A DNA stretch of 34,218 nt from positions 1 to 34,218 of the forward strand of contig JAQBNZ010000190.1 in the NCBI GenBank assembly GCA_028288285.1. Reading direction: 5' to 3'. Below, piece after piece: positions 1 to 7,183 of this stretch. The stretch is from Mucilaginibacter sp. GTDB lineage: Bacteria > Bacteroidota > Bacteroidia > Sphingobacteriales > Sphingobacteriaceae. The stretch's first letter is position 1. Each line of letters starts with the position of its first letter. Both the position numbers and the translations under genes were made by a program. A model generated the notes under the pieces. It saw only the letters and a program-made list of their open reading frames with translations. It was not told the DNA's origin and searched no databases.

Positions 1-367
1 TGCTAACACTGCATCAGTAAGCACTGATAATGAGAAACGTGATGCTCACTTAAAATCTGCTGATTTTTTTGAGGTTGAAAAATTTCCAGCTTTAACTTTT
101 GTTAGCACAGGTATTAAACCTACTGGTGCAAACAAATATCAATTAACCGGTAACTTAACTATACATGGTGTTACTAAACCGGCTGTTTTTGATATGTGGT
201 ACCGTGGTACTATCACTAACCCAATGAGCAAAGCACCTGATGCCGGCTTTAAAGTTACAGGTACTATTAAACGTTCTGATTTTGCTTTTGGCAGCAAATT
301 TGGTTCACCAATGTTAAGCGACGAAGTTACCTTGACTGCAAACGGCGAGTTTGGTAAAACTAACTAA
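1..367 (+). CDS. YceI family protein (5' truncated by window edge)
   Basis: An open frame runs from base 2 to a TAA at 365-367, about 121 codons, with no start inside the window, so only the C-terminal two thirds is present. Motifs seen: a KRDAHLKSADFF block, then KFPALTFVST, LTGNLTIHGVTKPA and GTIKRSDFAFGSKF. These are typical of the YceI lipocalin-like beta-barrel family (PF04264), whose members bind isoprenoid or other amphipathic ligands in the periplasm. The final EVTLTANGEF strand is the usual family ending, so the 3' end is intact. A rho-independent terminator follows 24 bp downstream. The ligand and neighbours upstream cannot be known from this window. Confidence 0.88.
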   Translation, partial: ANTASVSTDNEKRDAHLKSADFFEVEKFPALTFVSTGIKPTGANKYQLTGNLTIHGVTKPAVFDMWYRGTITNPMSKAPDAGFKVTGTIKRSDFAFGSKFGSPMLSDEVTLTANGEFGKTN

Positions 368-390
368 GAAAAAATTTCCTTTTAAATAAA

Positions 391-426
391 AAGCGATCCT
401 GACTGCAAAGTTGGGATCGCTTTTTT
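391..426 (+). terminator. Rho-independent terminator after YceI gene
   Basis: Perfect 9-bp stem AAGCGATCC (391-399) / GGATCGCTT (414-422) with a 14-nt loop, followed by a T run on the plus strand and preceded by an A run. It can therefore also act on the minus-strand DUF2147 gene that ends at 446. Confidence 0.85.
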
Positions 427-445
427 GTATGGTTTTAGCTTTGTT

Positions 446-904
446 TTAAATTCGTTTAAAGGTCATGGTTTTGCCAATAAATTTAAAGTGCCAGTAGCCT
501 TTTACCTTTAACTTACCATCCTTATCAATTAACGCCGATGAATTCCAATGACGGCCGTTTTTGGCATCATAAATTAAACCATCTTCCCATGAGTTGGTAT
601 CGGGGTCATAAACCAGTTTTTCCAGCACATTCATACCCAATATTTTGCGGCCCCGCAAAGCCGGATCAGGGTTTCTTTTGTCCACCCACTTATCCATATC
701 TTTATCGCTATCGCCGTCATTAAACCAAATTATCTTTGCCCTAAATTCATCATCTACTTTGTAAACCTGTACGGTAAGGTTTTTTTCTTCGGTTTGCCAT
801 TTGCCGCAAATTAGTTCTGCAGCAGCAGCTGAGTTGTTTGTTTTGCCGGTATTACCCGCAAATAACAATAATGAAAAAAAGCTTAATAAAAACGGGTTGC
901 TCAT
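446..904 (-). CDS. DUF2147 family exported protein
   Basis: 152 aa. A hydrophobic N-terminus (LLSFFSLLLFAG) followed by an Ala-rich stretch suggests a signal peptide, with cleavage somewhere near residues 25-30. The mature part begins CGKWQTEEKNLTVQVYK and continues with KIIWFND, DPALRGRKILGMNVL, WEDGLIYDAKNGRHW and KGYWHFKFIGKTMTF. This is the DUF2147 (PF09917) pattern of a small periplasmic beta-barrel-like domain with a conserved G.I.DP..G..Y block. The function of the family is not established. Gene and upstream YceI gene converge on the shared terminator. A TAnnTTTG -7 element lies 33 bp upstream of the ATG. Confidence 0.85.
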   Translation of the reverse strand: MSNPFLLSFFSLLLFAGNTGKTNNSAAAAELICGKWQTEEKNLTVQVYKVDDEFRAKIIWFNDGDSDKDMDKWVDKRNPDPALRGRKILGMNVLEKLVYDPDTNSWEDGLIYDAKNGRHWNSSALIDKDGKLKVKGYWHFKFIGKTMTFKRI

Positions 905-936
905 AAGCCCTGGGTTAAATGTGTTACTACTATAAA

Positions 937-944
937 CAAACTTA
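937..944 (-). promoter_or_regulatory. Putative Bacteroidetes -7 box for the DUF2147 gene
   Basis: CAAACTTA on the plus strand reads TAAGTTTG on the minus strand, an exact match to the Bacteroidetes TAnnTTTG -7 consensus, 33 bp upstream of the start codon. No clear -33 TTG at ideal spacing was seen. Confidence 0.5.
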
Positions 945-1164
945 ATGCCAATTTATTACATTATAATTACAATTTAACCACACTTTTGGGATAAAGTTTA
1001 AAGTGGTAAATGAAAACGTAATTACAATATTATACGTTATCATTAATATATTGGTTGCACCTGCCAATAGGTTACTTTTACACACCGGTTATTCTATTTA
1101 ATTCATCCCGCAAACGTTGTAGTACAAATACGTCCTCCCGATAATCGCTTAAGCACTTTTCTTA

Positions 1165-1172
1165 TATATTTG
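1165..1172 (+). promoter_or_regulatory. Putative -7 box for the GH3 gene
   Basis: TATATTTG matches TAnnTTTG exactly, 31 bp before the ATG at 1204. No good TTG -33 element is visible at 17-20 bp upstream, so this is a partial match. The rest of the 905-1203 gap is AT-rich and holds no ORF or repeat that I can see. Confidence 0.45.
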
Positions 1173-1203
1173 AAACGTAAACCAAACATCTTGCATTTTC
1201 TGT

Positions 1204-3600
1204 ATGAAAAAATTGCCACTACTGCTACCATTGCTTATTGTTTCACTTTCTGCATCGGCACAAAAAACAAACATTTACCATAAGGGCTGGGTTGATTTTA
1301 ATAAGAACGGCCGTATGGACGTTTTTGAGGACCCAAAGCAAACCATTGAGAAGCGCGTTGCTGATTTGCTGAGCCAGATGACTGTTGACGAGAAAACCTG
1401 CCAAATGGCTACTCTTTATGGCTACAAACGTGTATTAAAAGACGAGATGCCGGTAGAGCGTTGGAAAACAGAGATATGGAAAGATGGTATAGCTAATATA
1501 GATGAAGAACTGAATAATCTTACATCACATACAGATGATGCACCTACACAATATTCTTACCCGTTCAGCAAACATGCATCGGCTATAAACACTATACAAA
1601 AATGGTTTGTTGAAGAAACCCGCATGGGTATCCCTGTTGATTTTACCAATGAGGGTATCCATGGCTTAAATCATGACCGTGCAACACCGCTGCCGGCACC
1701 TATAGGCATTGGCAGTACCTGGGACAAGCAATTGGTACGACAAGCAGGCCAAACGGTTGGCCGCGAGGCAAAAGCTTTAGGCTATACTAATGTATATGCA
1801 CCCATACTTGACCCCGCCCGCGACCAGCGTTGGGGACGTGTGGTAGAGTGTTATGGCGAAAACCCTTTCCTTATTGCTGAAATGGGTAAGCAAATGGTGC
1901 TCGGTATTCAGGAAGAAGGAGTGGCATCAACCCTTAAACATTTCGCGGTTTATAGCGTACCCAAAGGTGGCCGTGATGGCAGCGCCCGTACTGATCCGCA
2001 TGTAGCGCCAAGGGAAATGCACCAGATATACTTATACCCGTTTCGCCGGGTAATACAGGAAGCACACCCAATGGGAGTTATGAGCAGCTATAACGATTGG
2101 GACGGCGTACCAATAACCGGCAGCTACTATTTTTTAACCGAGCTGTTACGCCAGCAATTTGGCTTTAATGGTTATGTGGTATCAGACAGTGAAGCGGTAG
2201 AGTTTTTATACTCAAAACATAAAGTTGCCGGTGATTATAAAGAAGCCGTAAGGCAGGCTGTTGAAGCCGGGCTTAATGTTCGTACCAATTTTACTATGCC
2301 GCAAACATTTATTTTACCGCTGCGCGAATTGATAAAAGAGAACCGTATCTCCATGAAAACTATTGACTCGCGGGTAGGGGATGTGCTAAGGGTGAAATTC
2401 AGACTTGGTTTGTTTGATGACCCTTATGTGAAAGACCCTAAAGCAGCCGATAAACTTGTGCACACTAAAGCAGATGCCGCTATGAGCTTGCAAATGAACC
2501 GCGAGGCTATGGTATTGCTTAAAAATGAGAACAACCTTTTGCCTTTGGATAAAAGCAAATACAAAAACATACTGGTAACAGGTCCGCTGGCTACTGAAAC
2601 TAATTATGCCGTAAGCAGATACGGCCCATCGCACAACCCTATAACCACTGTTTTTGATGGGATAAAAAATTATATGGGCGCTGCCGCCAAAGTAAGTTAT
2701 ATAAAAGGCTGCGACATGGTTGATGCCACCTGGCCAGAGAGTGAGATAATTGACACACCGTTAACACCTGCCGAGCAAGCCGGAATAGATTCGGCTGTTG
2801 CACAGGCAAAGCTGAGCGATGTAATTATAGCTGTTGTTGGCGAGGATGTAGACCGCGTTGGTGAAAGCTTGTCACGTACCGGCTTAAACTTGCCTGGTCG
2901 CCAGTTAAAGCTGATACAGGCGCTGCAGGCAACCGGCAAACCTGTTGTTATGGTGATGATAAACGGGCAGCCGCTTACCATTAACTGGGAGAATAAGTAT
3001 GTGCCTGCCATTTTAGAGGCTTGGTTCCCGAGTGTACAAAGCGGGCAGGTAATTGCCGAAACCTTATTTGGCGATAACAATCCCGGTGGTAAATTATCTA
3101 TAACCTTCCCTAAAACAACAGGGCAAATTGAGTTTAACTTTCCGTTTAAGCCAAACTCACAAGCGGGGCAAAGTGGACAGAATAGCTGGGGTAAAACCAG
3201 TGTAAATGGTGCGTTATATCCTTTTGGCTATGGCTTAAGCTATACCAAGTTTGAATATAGCAACCTGCAGGTATCGCCAGAAAAAGGAAACTCACAGGGC
3301 GATGTAACTGTTACAGTTGATGTAACCAACACAGGGCAGCGCAAAGGCGACGATGTAGTACAGCTTTATTTAAAAGACGATATTAGCACGGTAACTACCT
3401 ATGAGTATGACCTGCGTGGCTTTGAGCGTGTAAACCTTAATCCGGGCGAAAAGAAAACTGTGCATTTTACCCTGCATCCTGATGACCTGGCCCTGCTTGA
3501 CAAAAATATGAACTGGACAGTTGAGCCCGGTACCTTCCAGGTGTGGATAGGTGCATCATCTCAAGATATTAAGTTGAAAAAGAGTTTTACAGTAGAATAG
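1204..3600 (+). CDS. Secreted glycoside hydrolase family 3 (beta-glucosidase/xylosidase type)
   Basis: 798 aa with a clear signal peptide (about residues 1-19, ending SASA-Q). The order is N-terminal TIM-barrel domain (PF00933, about 50-400), alpha/beta sandwich domain (PF01915, about 430-670) and C-terminal fibronectin-III-like domain (PF14310, about 710-785), the complete BglX-like architecture. The nucleophile motif GYVVSDSEAV places the catalytic Asp at residue 328. The second domain carries VGEDVDRVGESLSRTGLNLPG, the region that supplies the general acid/base in related enzymes. KHFAVYS and GVMSSYNDWDGVP are standard barrel motifs. Family members hydrolyse beta-linked glucosides or xylosides in the periplasm; substrate cannot be fixed from sequence alone. 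No SusC/SusD genes are adjacent, so it is not in a visible polysaccharide-utilisation locus. A GNAT gene starts only 4 bp after its stop. Confidence 0.93.
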   Translation: MKKLPLLLPLLIVSLSASAQKTNIYHKGWVDFNKNGRMDVFEDPKQTIEKRVADLLSQMTVDEKTCQMATLYGYKRVLKDEMPVERWKTEIWKDGIANIDEELNNLTSHTDDAPTQYSYPFSKHASAINTIQKWFVEETRMGIPVDFTNEGIHGLNHDRATPLPAPIGIGSTWDKQLVRQAGQTVGREAKALGYTNVYAPILDPARDQRWGRVVECYGENPFLIAEMGKQMVLGIQEEGVASTLKHFAVYSVPKGGRDGSARTDPHVAPREMHQIYLYPFRRVIQEAHPMGVMSSYNDWDGVPITGSYYFLTELLRQQFGFNGYVVSDSEAVEFLYSKHKVAGDYKEAVRQAVEAGLNVRTNFTMPQTFILPLRELIKENRISMKTIDSRVGDVLRVKFRLGLFDDPYVKDPKAADKLVHTKADAAMSLQMNREAMVLLKNENNLLPLDKSKYKNILVTGPLATETNYAVSRYGPSHNPITTVFDGIKNYMGAAAKVSYIKGCDMVDATWPESEIIDTPLTPAEQAGIDSAVAQAKLSDVIIAVVGEDVDRVGESLSRTGLNLPGRQLKLIQALQATGKPVVMVMINGQPLTINWENKYVPAILEAWFPSVQSGQVIAETLFGDNNPGGKLSITFPKTTGQIEFNFPFKPNSQAGQSGQNSWGKTSVNGALYPFGYGLSYTKFEYSNLQVSPEKGNSQGDVTVTVDVTNTGQRKGDDVVQLYLKDDISTVTTYEYDLRGFERVNLNPGEKKTVHFTLHPDDLALLDKNMNWTVEPGTFQVWIGASSQDIKLKKSFTVE

Positions 3601-3604
3601 AACC

Positions 3605-4066
3605 ATGCAAAACATCACCACCCGCAAAGCCACTTTAGCCGATATGGACACCCTGCTGCAATTTGAGCAGGGTGTAATATCTGCAGAGCGGCCCTTTGAT
3701 CCTACTTTACAAGAAAACCATATCAATTACTACAATTTAAATGAGTTGATAACAGCCCCGCACATTCAACTGGTAGTTGCCGAGCTGGATGGTGAATTAA
3801 TTGGTAGCGGTTATGCGCGTATAGAAAATTCAAAGATTTACCTGAGGCATCAGCAGCATGCTTATTTAGGCTTTATGTATGTGCTGCCACAACATCGGGG
3901 TAAAGGCGTAAATAAATTGGTAATTAATGCGTTAAAGGAGTGGGCGGTTAGTAGAAGCATAACCGAACTGCGGCTTGAAGTTTATTACAAAAATGCGCCA
4001 GCCATAAAAGCCTACGAAAAGGTTGGTTTTATAAGCCATATGATACAAATGCGACAAGGTTTATAA
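3605..4066 (+). CDS. GNAT family N-acetyltransferase
   Basis: 153 aa. The N-terminal ITTRKATLADMDTLLQFE is the usual GNAT beta-1/alpha-1. The acetyl-CoA pyrophosphate-binding loop is seen as MYVLPQHRGKGVNKLVINAL, matching Q/R-x-x-G-x-G/A, and the C-terminal strand is LEVYYKNAPAIKAYEKVGF. This is a full-length single-domain enzyme. The acceptor substrate (amino group of a small molecule or protein) cannot be inferred. It starts 4 bp after the GH3 stop codon, so co-transcription with that gene is likely although no functional link is obvious. Confidence 0.88.
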   Translation: MQNITTRKATLADMDTLLQFEQGVISAERPFDPTLQENHINYYNLNELITAPHIQLVVAELDGELIGSGYARIENSKIYLRHQQHAYLGFMYVLPQHRGKGVNKLVINALKEWAVSRSITELRLEVYYKNAPAIKAYEKVGFISHMIQMRQGL

Positions 4067-4089
4067 GCTATATATTATACCTTTAACTC

Positions 4090-4425
4090 ATGGATACCAC
4101 CATCTTCCAACAATTCGCCAATATCCCAACTAAAGAAATAGCTCCTGGTTATTTTTCTAAACTGATACATACCAACAATAACACAATTAACTTTATTGAG
4201 GTTAAAGCGGGTAGCGCGGTGCCATTGCACAGCCATGTGCATGAGCAATGTGCTTTTGTAATTGAAGGGCAATTTGAACTTACCGTTAATGGCGAACCGC
4301 AGATTTTGGATGCAGGCTTATTCGCCGTTATTCCCTCCAATGTACCACATAGCGGATACGCTGTAACAGATTGCAAACTGATAGATGTTTTTAGTCCGGT
4401 TAGGGAAGATTACAGGAATTTGTAA
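4090..4425 (+). CDS. Small cupin domain protein
   Basis: 111 aa, single-domain cupin. Motif 1 is seen as GSAVPLHSHVHEQCAFVIEGQFEL (two His, a Glu-type position and the conserved Gly), and motif 2 as AVIPSNVPHSGYA. These supply the usual metal-binding His/Glu ligands of a small beta-barrel. Such stand-alone cupins include isomerases, dioxygenases and regulators, and nothing narrows the role here. The gene begins 23 bp after the preceding GNAT gene on the same strand and may share its transcript. Confidence 0.85.
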   Translation: MDTTIFQQFANIPTKEIAPGYFSKLIHTNNNTINFIEVKAGSAVPLHSHVHEQCAFVIEGQFELTVNGEPQILDAGLFAVIPSNVPHSGYAVTDCKLIDVFSPVREDYRNL

Positions 4426-4474
4426 AGCCGTTTCAATAATTGGTAATGCAGTTATGCATTTTGTGGTTAATTAA

Positions 4475-4482
4475 TAAATTTG
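4475..4482 (+). promoter_or_regulatory. -7 box almost abutting the second GNAT start
   Basis: TAAATTTG is an exact TAnnTTTG match ending only 4 bp before the ATG at 4487. If it is used, the transcript would begin at or within a few bases of the start codon, giving a leaderless or near-leaderless mRNA. No TTG at 17-20 bp spacing was found. Confidence 0.35.
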
Positions 4483-4486
4483 CCGC

Positions 4487-4996
4487 ATGTCTATTATACC
4501 TGCTACCCTTACGGATGTACCTGAACTAACCGCTTTAATCAATTCATCGTACCGTGGCGAAAGCTCAAAAAAAGGCTGGACCACAGAAGCAAACCTTATT
4601 GATGGCCAACGAATAGATAATGAAAGCCTTACCGAACAAATGGAAGACCCAAATGCGGTTGTTCTTAAAAATATAGATAAGACAGGCAAAATAACCGGAT
4701 GTGTTTACCTGCAAAAACGTGGCGACAAACTTTACTTGGGTATGCTTACTGTATCGCCCTTATTGCAGGCTAATGGATTAGGCAGGCAGCTTTTACAAGC
4801 AGCAGAAGATTACGCCCGCAGCATTAATTACCATACCATTACCATGACGGTTATTACCACCCGTACCGAGTTGGTGAGCTGGTATGAAAGGCGCGGCTAC
4901 CAAAAAAACGGCGAAGTGATTCCACTTGTTATCCCCGAAAAATTTGGAATATTAAAACAGCCATTAAACATGTTCAAGTTGGAGAAAGAGGTTTAA
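4487..4996 (+). CDS. GNAT family N-acetyltransferase
   Basis: 169 aa. It opens with IIPATLTDVPELTALINSSY, then KKGWTTEANLIDGQRID. The acetyl-CoA loop is LGMLTVSPLLQANGLGRQLL, and the C-terminal RTELVSWYERRGYQKNGEV is a standard GNAT ending. The short GWTTEA insertion after helix 1 is a recurrent feature of a Bacteroidetes/fungal GNAT subgroup of unknown substrate (recalled, not checked). It is unrelated at sequence level to the GNAT at 3605 beyond the fold motifs. A TAnnTTTG element lies immediately upstream. Confidence 0.88.
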   Translation: MSIIPATLTDVPELTALINSSYRGESSKKGWTTEANLIDGQRIDNESLTEQMEDPNAVVLKNIDKTGKITGCVYLQKRGDKLYLGMLTVSPLLQANGLGRQLLQAAEDYARSINYHTITMTVITTRTELVSWYERRGYQKNGEVIPLVIPEKFGILKQPLNMFKLEKEV

Positions 4997-5122
4997 TAAC
5001 CCGGCTATTGACTTACAGCTACATACAACTTTGCATATTTGAATAAATAAATAGTTTTATTATTTTTATACTGCAACGCCGCTAAAAAAACGGTGTCTTT
5101 TTATTAACTATTAAGGCATTGT

Positions 5123-5482
5123 ATGGAGCAGATTAATCCTCAATTGAAAAACTTTATTGTTGACTATTGCAACAAGTACAAAGTGCGCCCTATTGATCCG
5201 GATATGCTGCATAACGATACGAGCATTGACCTTGATTTGGATATTGTAGATATTGAAATAGAGCTCTTTGTAGCAGAATTTGCCGAACACTTTAAGGTTG
5301 ATGACTCAAAGTTTAGCTGGTATAAATATGGTTATCCAAAAGGCTCGGCAAGAGTACGGATGCTAAAGCTCATGTTTGGTTACAAACACCCCTGGGTTAA
5401 GCAGCTGGCCAGTTATTGTTATAAGCCTAAGTTTAAAGTACATATTTTGCAGGATGCTTTGCTAACCGGCAAGCTGGTGTAA
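5123..5482 (+). CDS. DUF1493-like, acyl-carrier-protein-like protein
   Basis: 119 aa. Residues about 25-65 (NDTSIDLDLDIVDIEIELF followed by VAEFAEHFKVDDSKFSW) fit the DUF1493 family pattern, an acyl-carrier-like helical domain in which DL-x-I-x-x-x-D aligns with the DSL region of ACPs. There is no Ser at the expected phosphopantetheine position, so it is unlikely to carry a prosthetic group. The C-terminal third is basic and hydrophobic (MLKLMFGYKHPWVKQLA). The function of the family is unknown, and here it stands alone on the plus strand before the repeat array. Confidence 0.6.
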   Translation: MEQINPQLKNFIVDYCNKYKVRPIDPDMLHNDTSIDLDLDIVDIEIELFVAEFAEHFKVDDSKFSWYKYGYPKGSARVRMLKLMFGYKHPWVKQLASYCYKPKFKVHILQDALLTGKLV

Positions 5483-5517
5483 ATTATATTTAGCACGTCC
5501 GCTTTTATTCCGTCCGC

Positions 5518-5938
5518 TGTCATGGTGAGCTTGTCGAACCATTAGCGAACTATCCCCCGCGCGTCCTTCGACAGGCTCAGGATGACCCTGACTATCACGT
5601 TCGCTCACCATTGCTATTTATTTGGATATGTTATGTGAGCTTGTCGAACCATTAGCGAACTATCCCCCGCGTGTCCTTCGACAGGCTCAGGATGACCCTA
5701 ACTATCACATTCGCTCACCATTGCTATTTATGGATATGTTATTGCATGTGTCATGGTGAGCCTGTTGAACCATTAGCGAATTATTCCCCGCACGTCCTTC
5801 GACAGGCTCAGGATGACCCTGACTATCACATTCGCTCACCATTGCTATTTATGGATATGTTATTGCATGTGTCATGGTGAGCTTGTCGAACCATGACCGA
5901 CCTGTGCCCGCGCGTCCTTCGACAGGCTCAGTATGACC
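5518..5938. repeat. Tandem array of about 120-bp REP-like palindromic units
   Basis: Four units start near 5518, 5632, 5749 and 5870; the conserved GAGC-TTGTCGAACC core recurs at offsets of 110, 121 and 121 bp. Each unit holds a left arm (GTCATGGTGAGCTTGTCGAA type), a right arm (TCCTTCGACAGGCTCAGGAT type) that is nearly its reverse complement, and a spacer ending TTTATGGATATGTTATTGCA. The last unit is incomplete and runs into the end of the ydeI-like gene. Arms of this kind are widespread intergenic palindromes in Bacteroidetes and other phyla. No ORF in this 460-bp gap looks real. Confidence 0.92.
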
Positions 5939-5943
5939 CCTTG

Positions 5944-6501
5944 CTATCGCGCCCGCTCCCCATTTTCGCTTGTTTTTATCAGCCCTTCCAGGCGGCTTAG
6001 TTGTGTCTTTTCCTGCCTGGCGGTCATTATACGGTATATAGATACTTTAATATACCAGGGAGCTTGCGATTGGAAAAATTCCCAGGCCTTTTTGTTGGCT
6101 TTAAATTGCTTTTCGTATTCGGGTTTTAAAATCTGTGCCTCATTCTCAAAGCTGTAGATCCTGGATTTGCTCTCTTCACGCTTGGCATATGCGGCCTCGC
6201 CTGCGGGTTGCATTAATCCTTTTTTAGTAAGCTCTTCAATCTTTTTAATGTTTACTGCGCTCCAGATGCTTTTAGCTTTACGAGGCGTAAAACGTATAGT
6301 GTAGCTTTCATTATCAATAGATTTGCGCACACCATCTATCCAGCCGAAGCATAAAGCCTCGTCAACAGATTGCGGCCAGGTAATACTGGGTTTGCCGCTG
6401 CCGGTTTTATAAAAACCAACCAGCAGTTCGGTTTGCTTATCAAAATTTTGCTGCAGCCATTTCCGAAAGTTAGCCGGTGTTTCAAAAAAGGTTGGTTCCA
6501 T
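5944..6501 (-). CDS. YdeI/OmpD-associated family protein
   Basis: 185 aa. The N-terminal part (FRKWLQQNFDKQTELLVGFY, then SITWPQSVDEALCFGWIDG and YTIRFTPRKAKSIWS) is the classic YdeI/OmpD-associated pattern. The C-terminal part (FKANKKAWEFFQSQAPWYIK, then RQEKTQLSRLEGLI) is the bacteriocin-protection-type helical region (PF13376). It is full length for the family and soluble; the biochemical role is undefined. The last codons and the stop lie in DNA resembling the repeat spacer of the neighbouring array (17 of 21 bases match around 5944-5964), so the array borders or has duplicated the gene end. Confidence 0.87.
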   Translation of the reverse strand: MEPTFFETPANFRKWLQQNFDKQTELLVGFYKTGSGKPSITWPQSVDEALCFGWIDGVRKSIDNESYTIRFTPRKAKSIWSAVNIKKIEELTKKGLMQPAGEAAYAKREESKSRIYSFENEAQILKPEYEKQFKANKKAWEFFQSQAPWYIKVSIYRIMTARQEKTQLSRLEGLIKTSENGERAR

Positions 6502-6522
6502 AGCTGCTAATATACAGCACCG

Positions 6523-6735
6523 TTATAATTTTTTGGAGGTAGCAACAATAACTATTCCGCCTATAAGCAATATTCCACCAAGGTATGGTGGCCAGTTAAC
6601 GGTTTTTTGCCTGTCGGCAGATATTTCGATTGGTCCGGCATCTACAATTTTTTCCTTTTTTGTATAGGTAAAGCCCGTCCAAATTAACATTGCAGCCCCA
6701 ATAATGATGAGTACTATTCCAATTGTTTTGTTCAT
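6523..6735 (-). CDS. Small two-span membrane protein
   Basis: 70 aa with two predicted transmembrane helices: residues about 4-22 (IGIVLIIIGAAMLIWTGF) and about 50-66 (YLGGILLIGGIVIVAT). They flank a polar loop with the conserved-looking KEKIVDAGPIEI segment and NWPPYLGG. Small proteins of this layout recur in Bacteroidetes but I cannot assign a Pfam name or function. It lies 21 bp upstream of the ydeI-like start on the same strand, so the two may be co-transcribed. Confidence 0.7.
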   Translation of the reverse strand: MNKTIGIVLIIIGAAMLIWTGFTYTKKEKIVDAGPIEISADRQKTVNWPPYLGGILLIGGIVIVATSKKL

Positions 6736-6851
6736 GATTTTAGTTTATGGTTATAAGTGGAATGTTTATTTGTAGAAATTGTTTTGCAATGGGTAAAAAC
6801 ATTGGACAAAATTTCCAAACAAATTTCCCTCAGACCACTTAATATAATATC

Positions 6852-7061
6852 ATGGACGACAAAAAAATAGGAACAGGTAAAGCAGAGGCTACGCGTAACA
6901 GCGATCATAATTTGATTGAAGTGATGAAGCCTTTTGTAAGTTTTGGGGTAAAAGCGCTGACCTTATTAGGCAGTGTGCTGATACATATTGTAAAGAATAT
7001 TCCCCGGCCTCATGACCATAAACCGGCACATAAGAAAAACGACAATGTAATTAAAATGTAA
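6852..7061 (+). CDS. Hypothetical small protein
   Basis: 69 aa, no family recognised. A charged N-terminus (MDDKKIGTGKAEATRN) is followed by one moderately hydrophobic stretch (about 28-48, VSFGVKALTLLGSVLIHIV) and a His/Lys-rich tail (PRPHDHKPAHKKND). It may be a single-span or peripheral membrane protein. No exact -7 box or ribosome binding site is seen upstream. Codon use resembles neighbouring genes and the ORF is not a shadow of another gene, which is the main reason to keep it. Confidence 0.5.
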   Translation: MDDKKIGTGKAEATRNSDHNLIEVMKPFVSFGVKALTLLGSVLIHIVKNIPRPHDHKPAHKKNDNVIKM

Positions 7062-7070
7062 GAATTTTTA

Positions 7071-7141
7071 ATAATGTAGAGACGCAATATTTTGCGTCTT
7101 GGATACGATTTTAGAGACGCAAAAATATTGCGTCTCTACGT
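7071..7141. repeat. Inverted pair of GTAGAGACGCAA palindromes
   Basis: Two self-palindromic modules, about 7076-7100 (GTAGAGACGCAATATTTTGC type) and 7112-7139 (its reverse complement with one or two changes), are arranged head to head around a short spacer. The element sits between convergent genes (stop at 7061 plus, stop at 7184 minus) and could act as a bidirectional transcript end. Related interspersed elements built on AGACGCAA are common in Bacteroidetes intergenic DNA. Confidence 0.8.
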
Positions 7142-7183
7142 TAGATATCTTGTTTCTTATCTCTTGATTCTTGACTCTCTCGC

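Noticed and set aside
1204..3600. GH3 enzyme as part of a polysaccharide-utilisation locus
   Set aside because: No SusC/SusD-like genes or regulators of PUL type adjacent; the following gene is a GNAT.
5671..5880. 69-codon ORF inside the tandem palindromic array
   Set aside because: It consists entirely of repeat units and appears because the 121-bp period keeps a frame open; no plausible protein.
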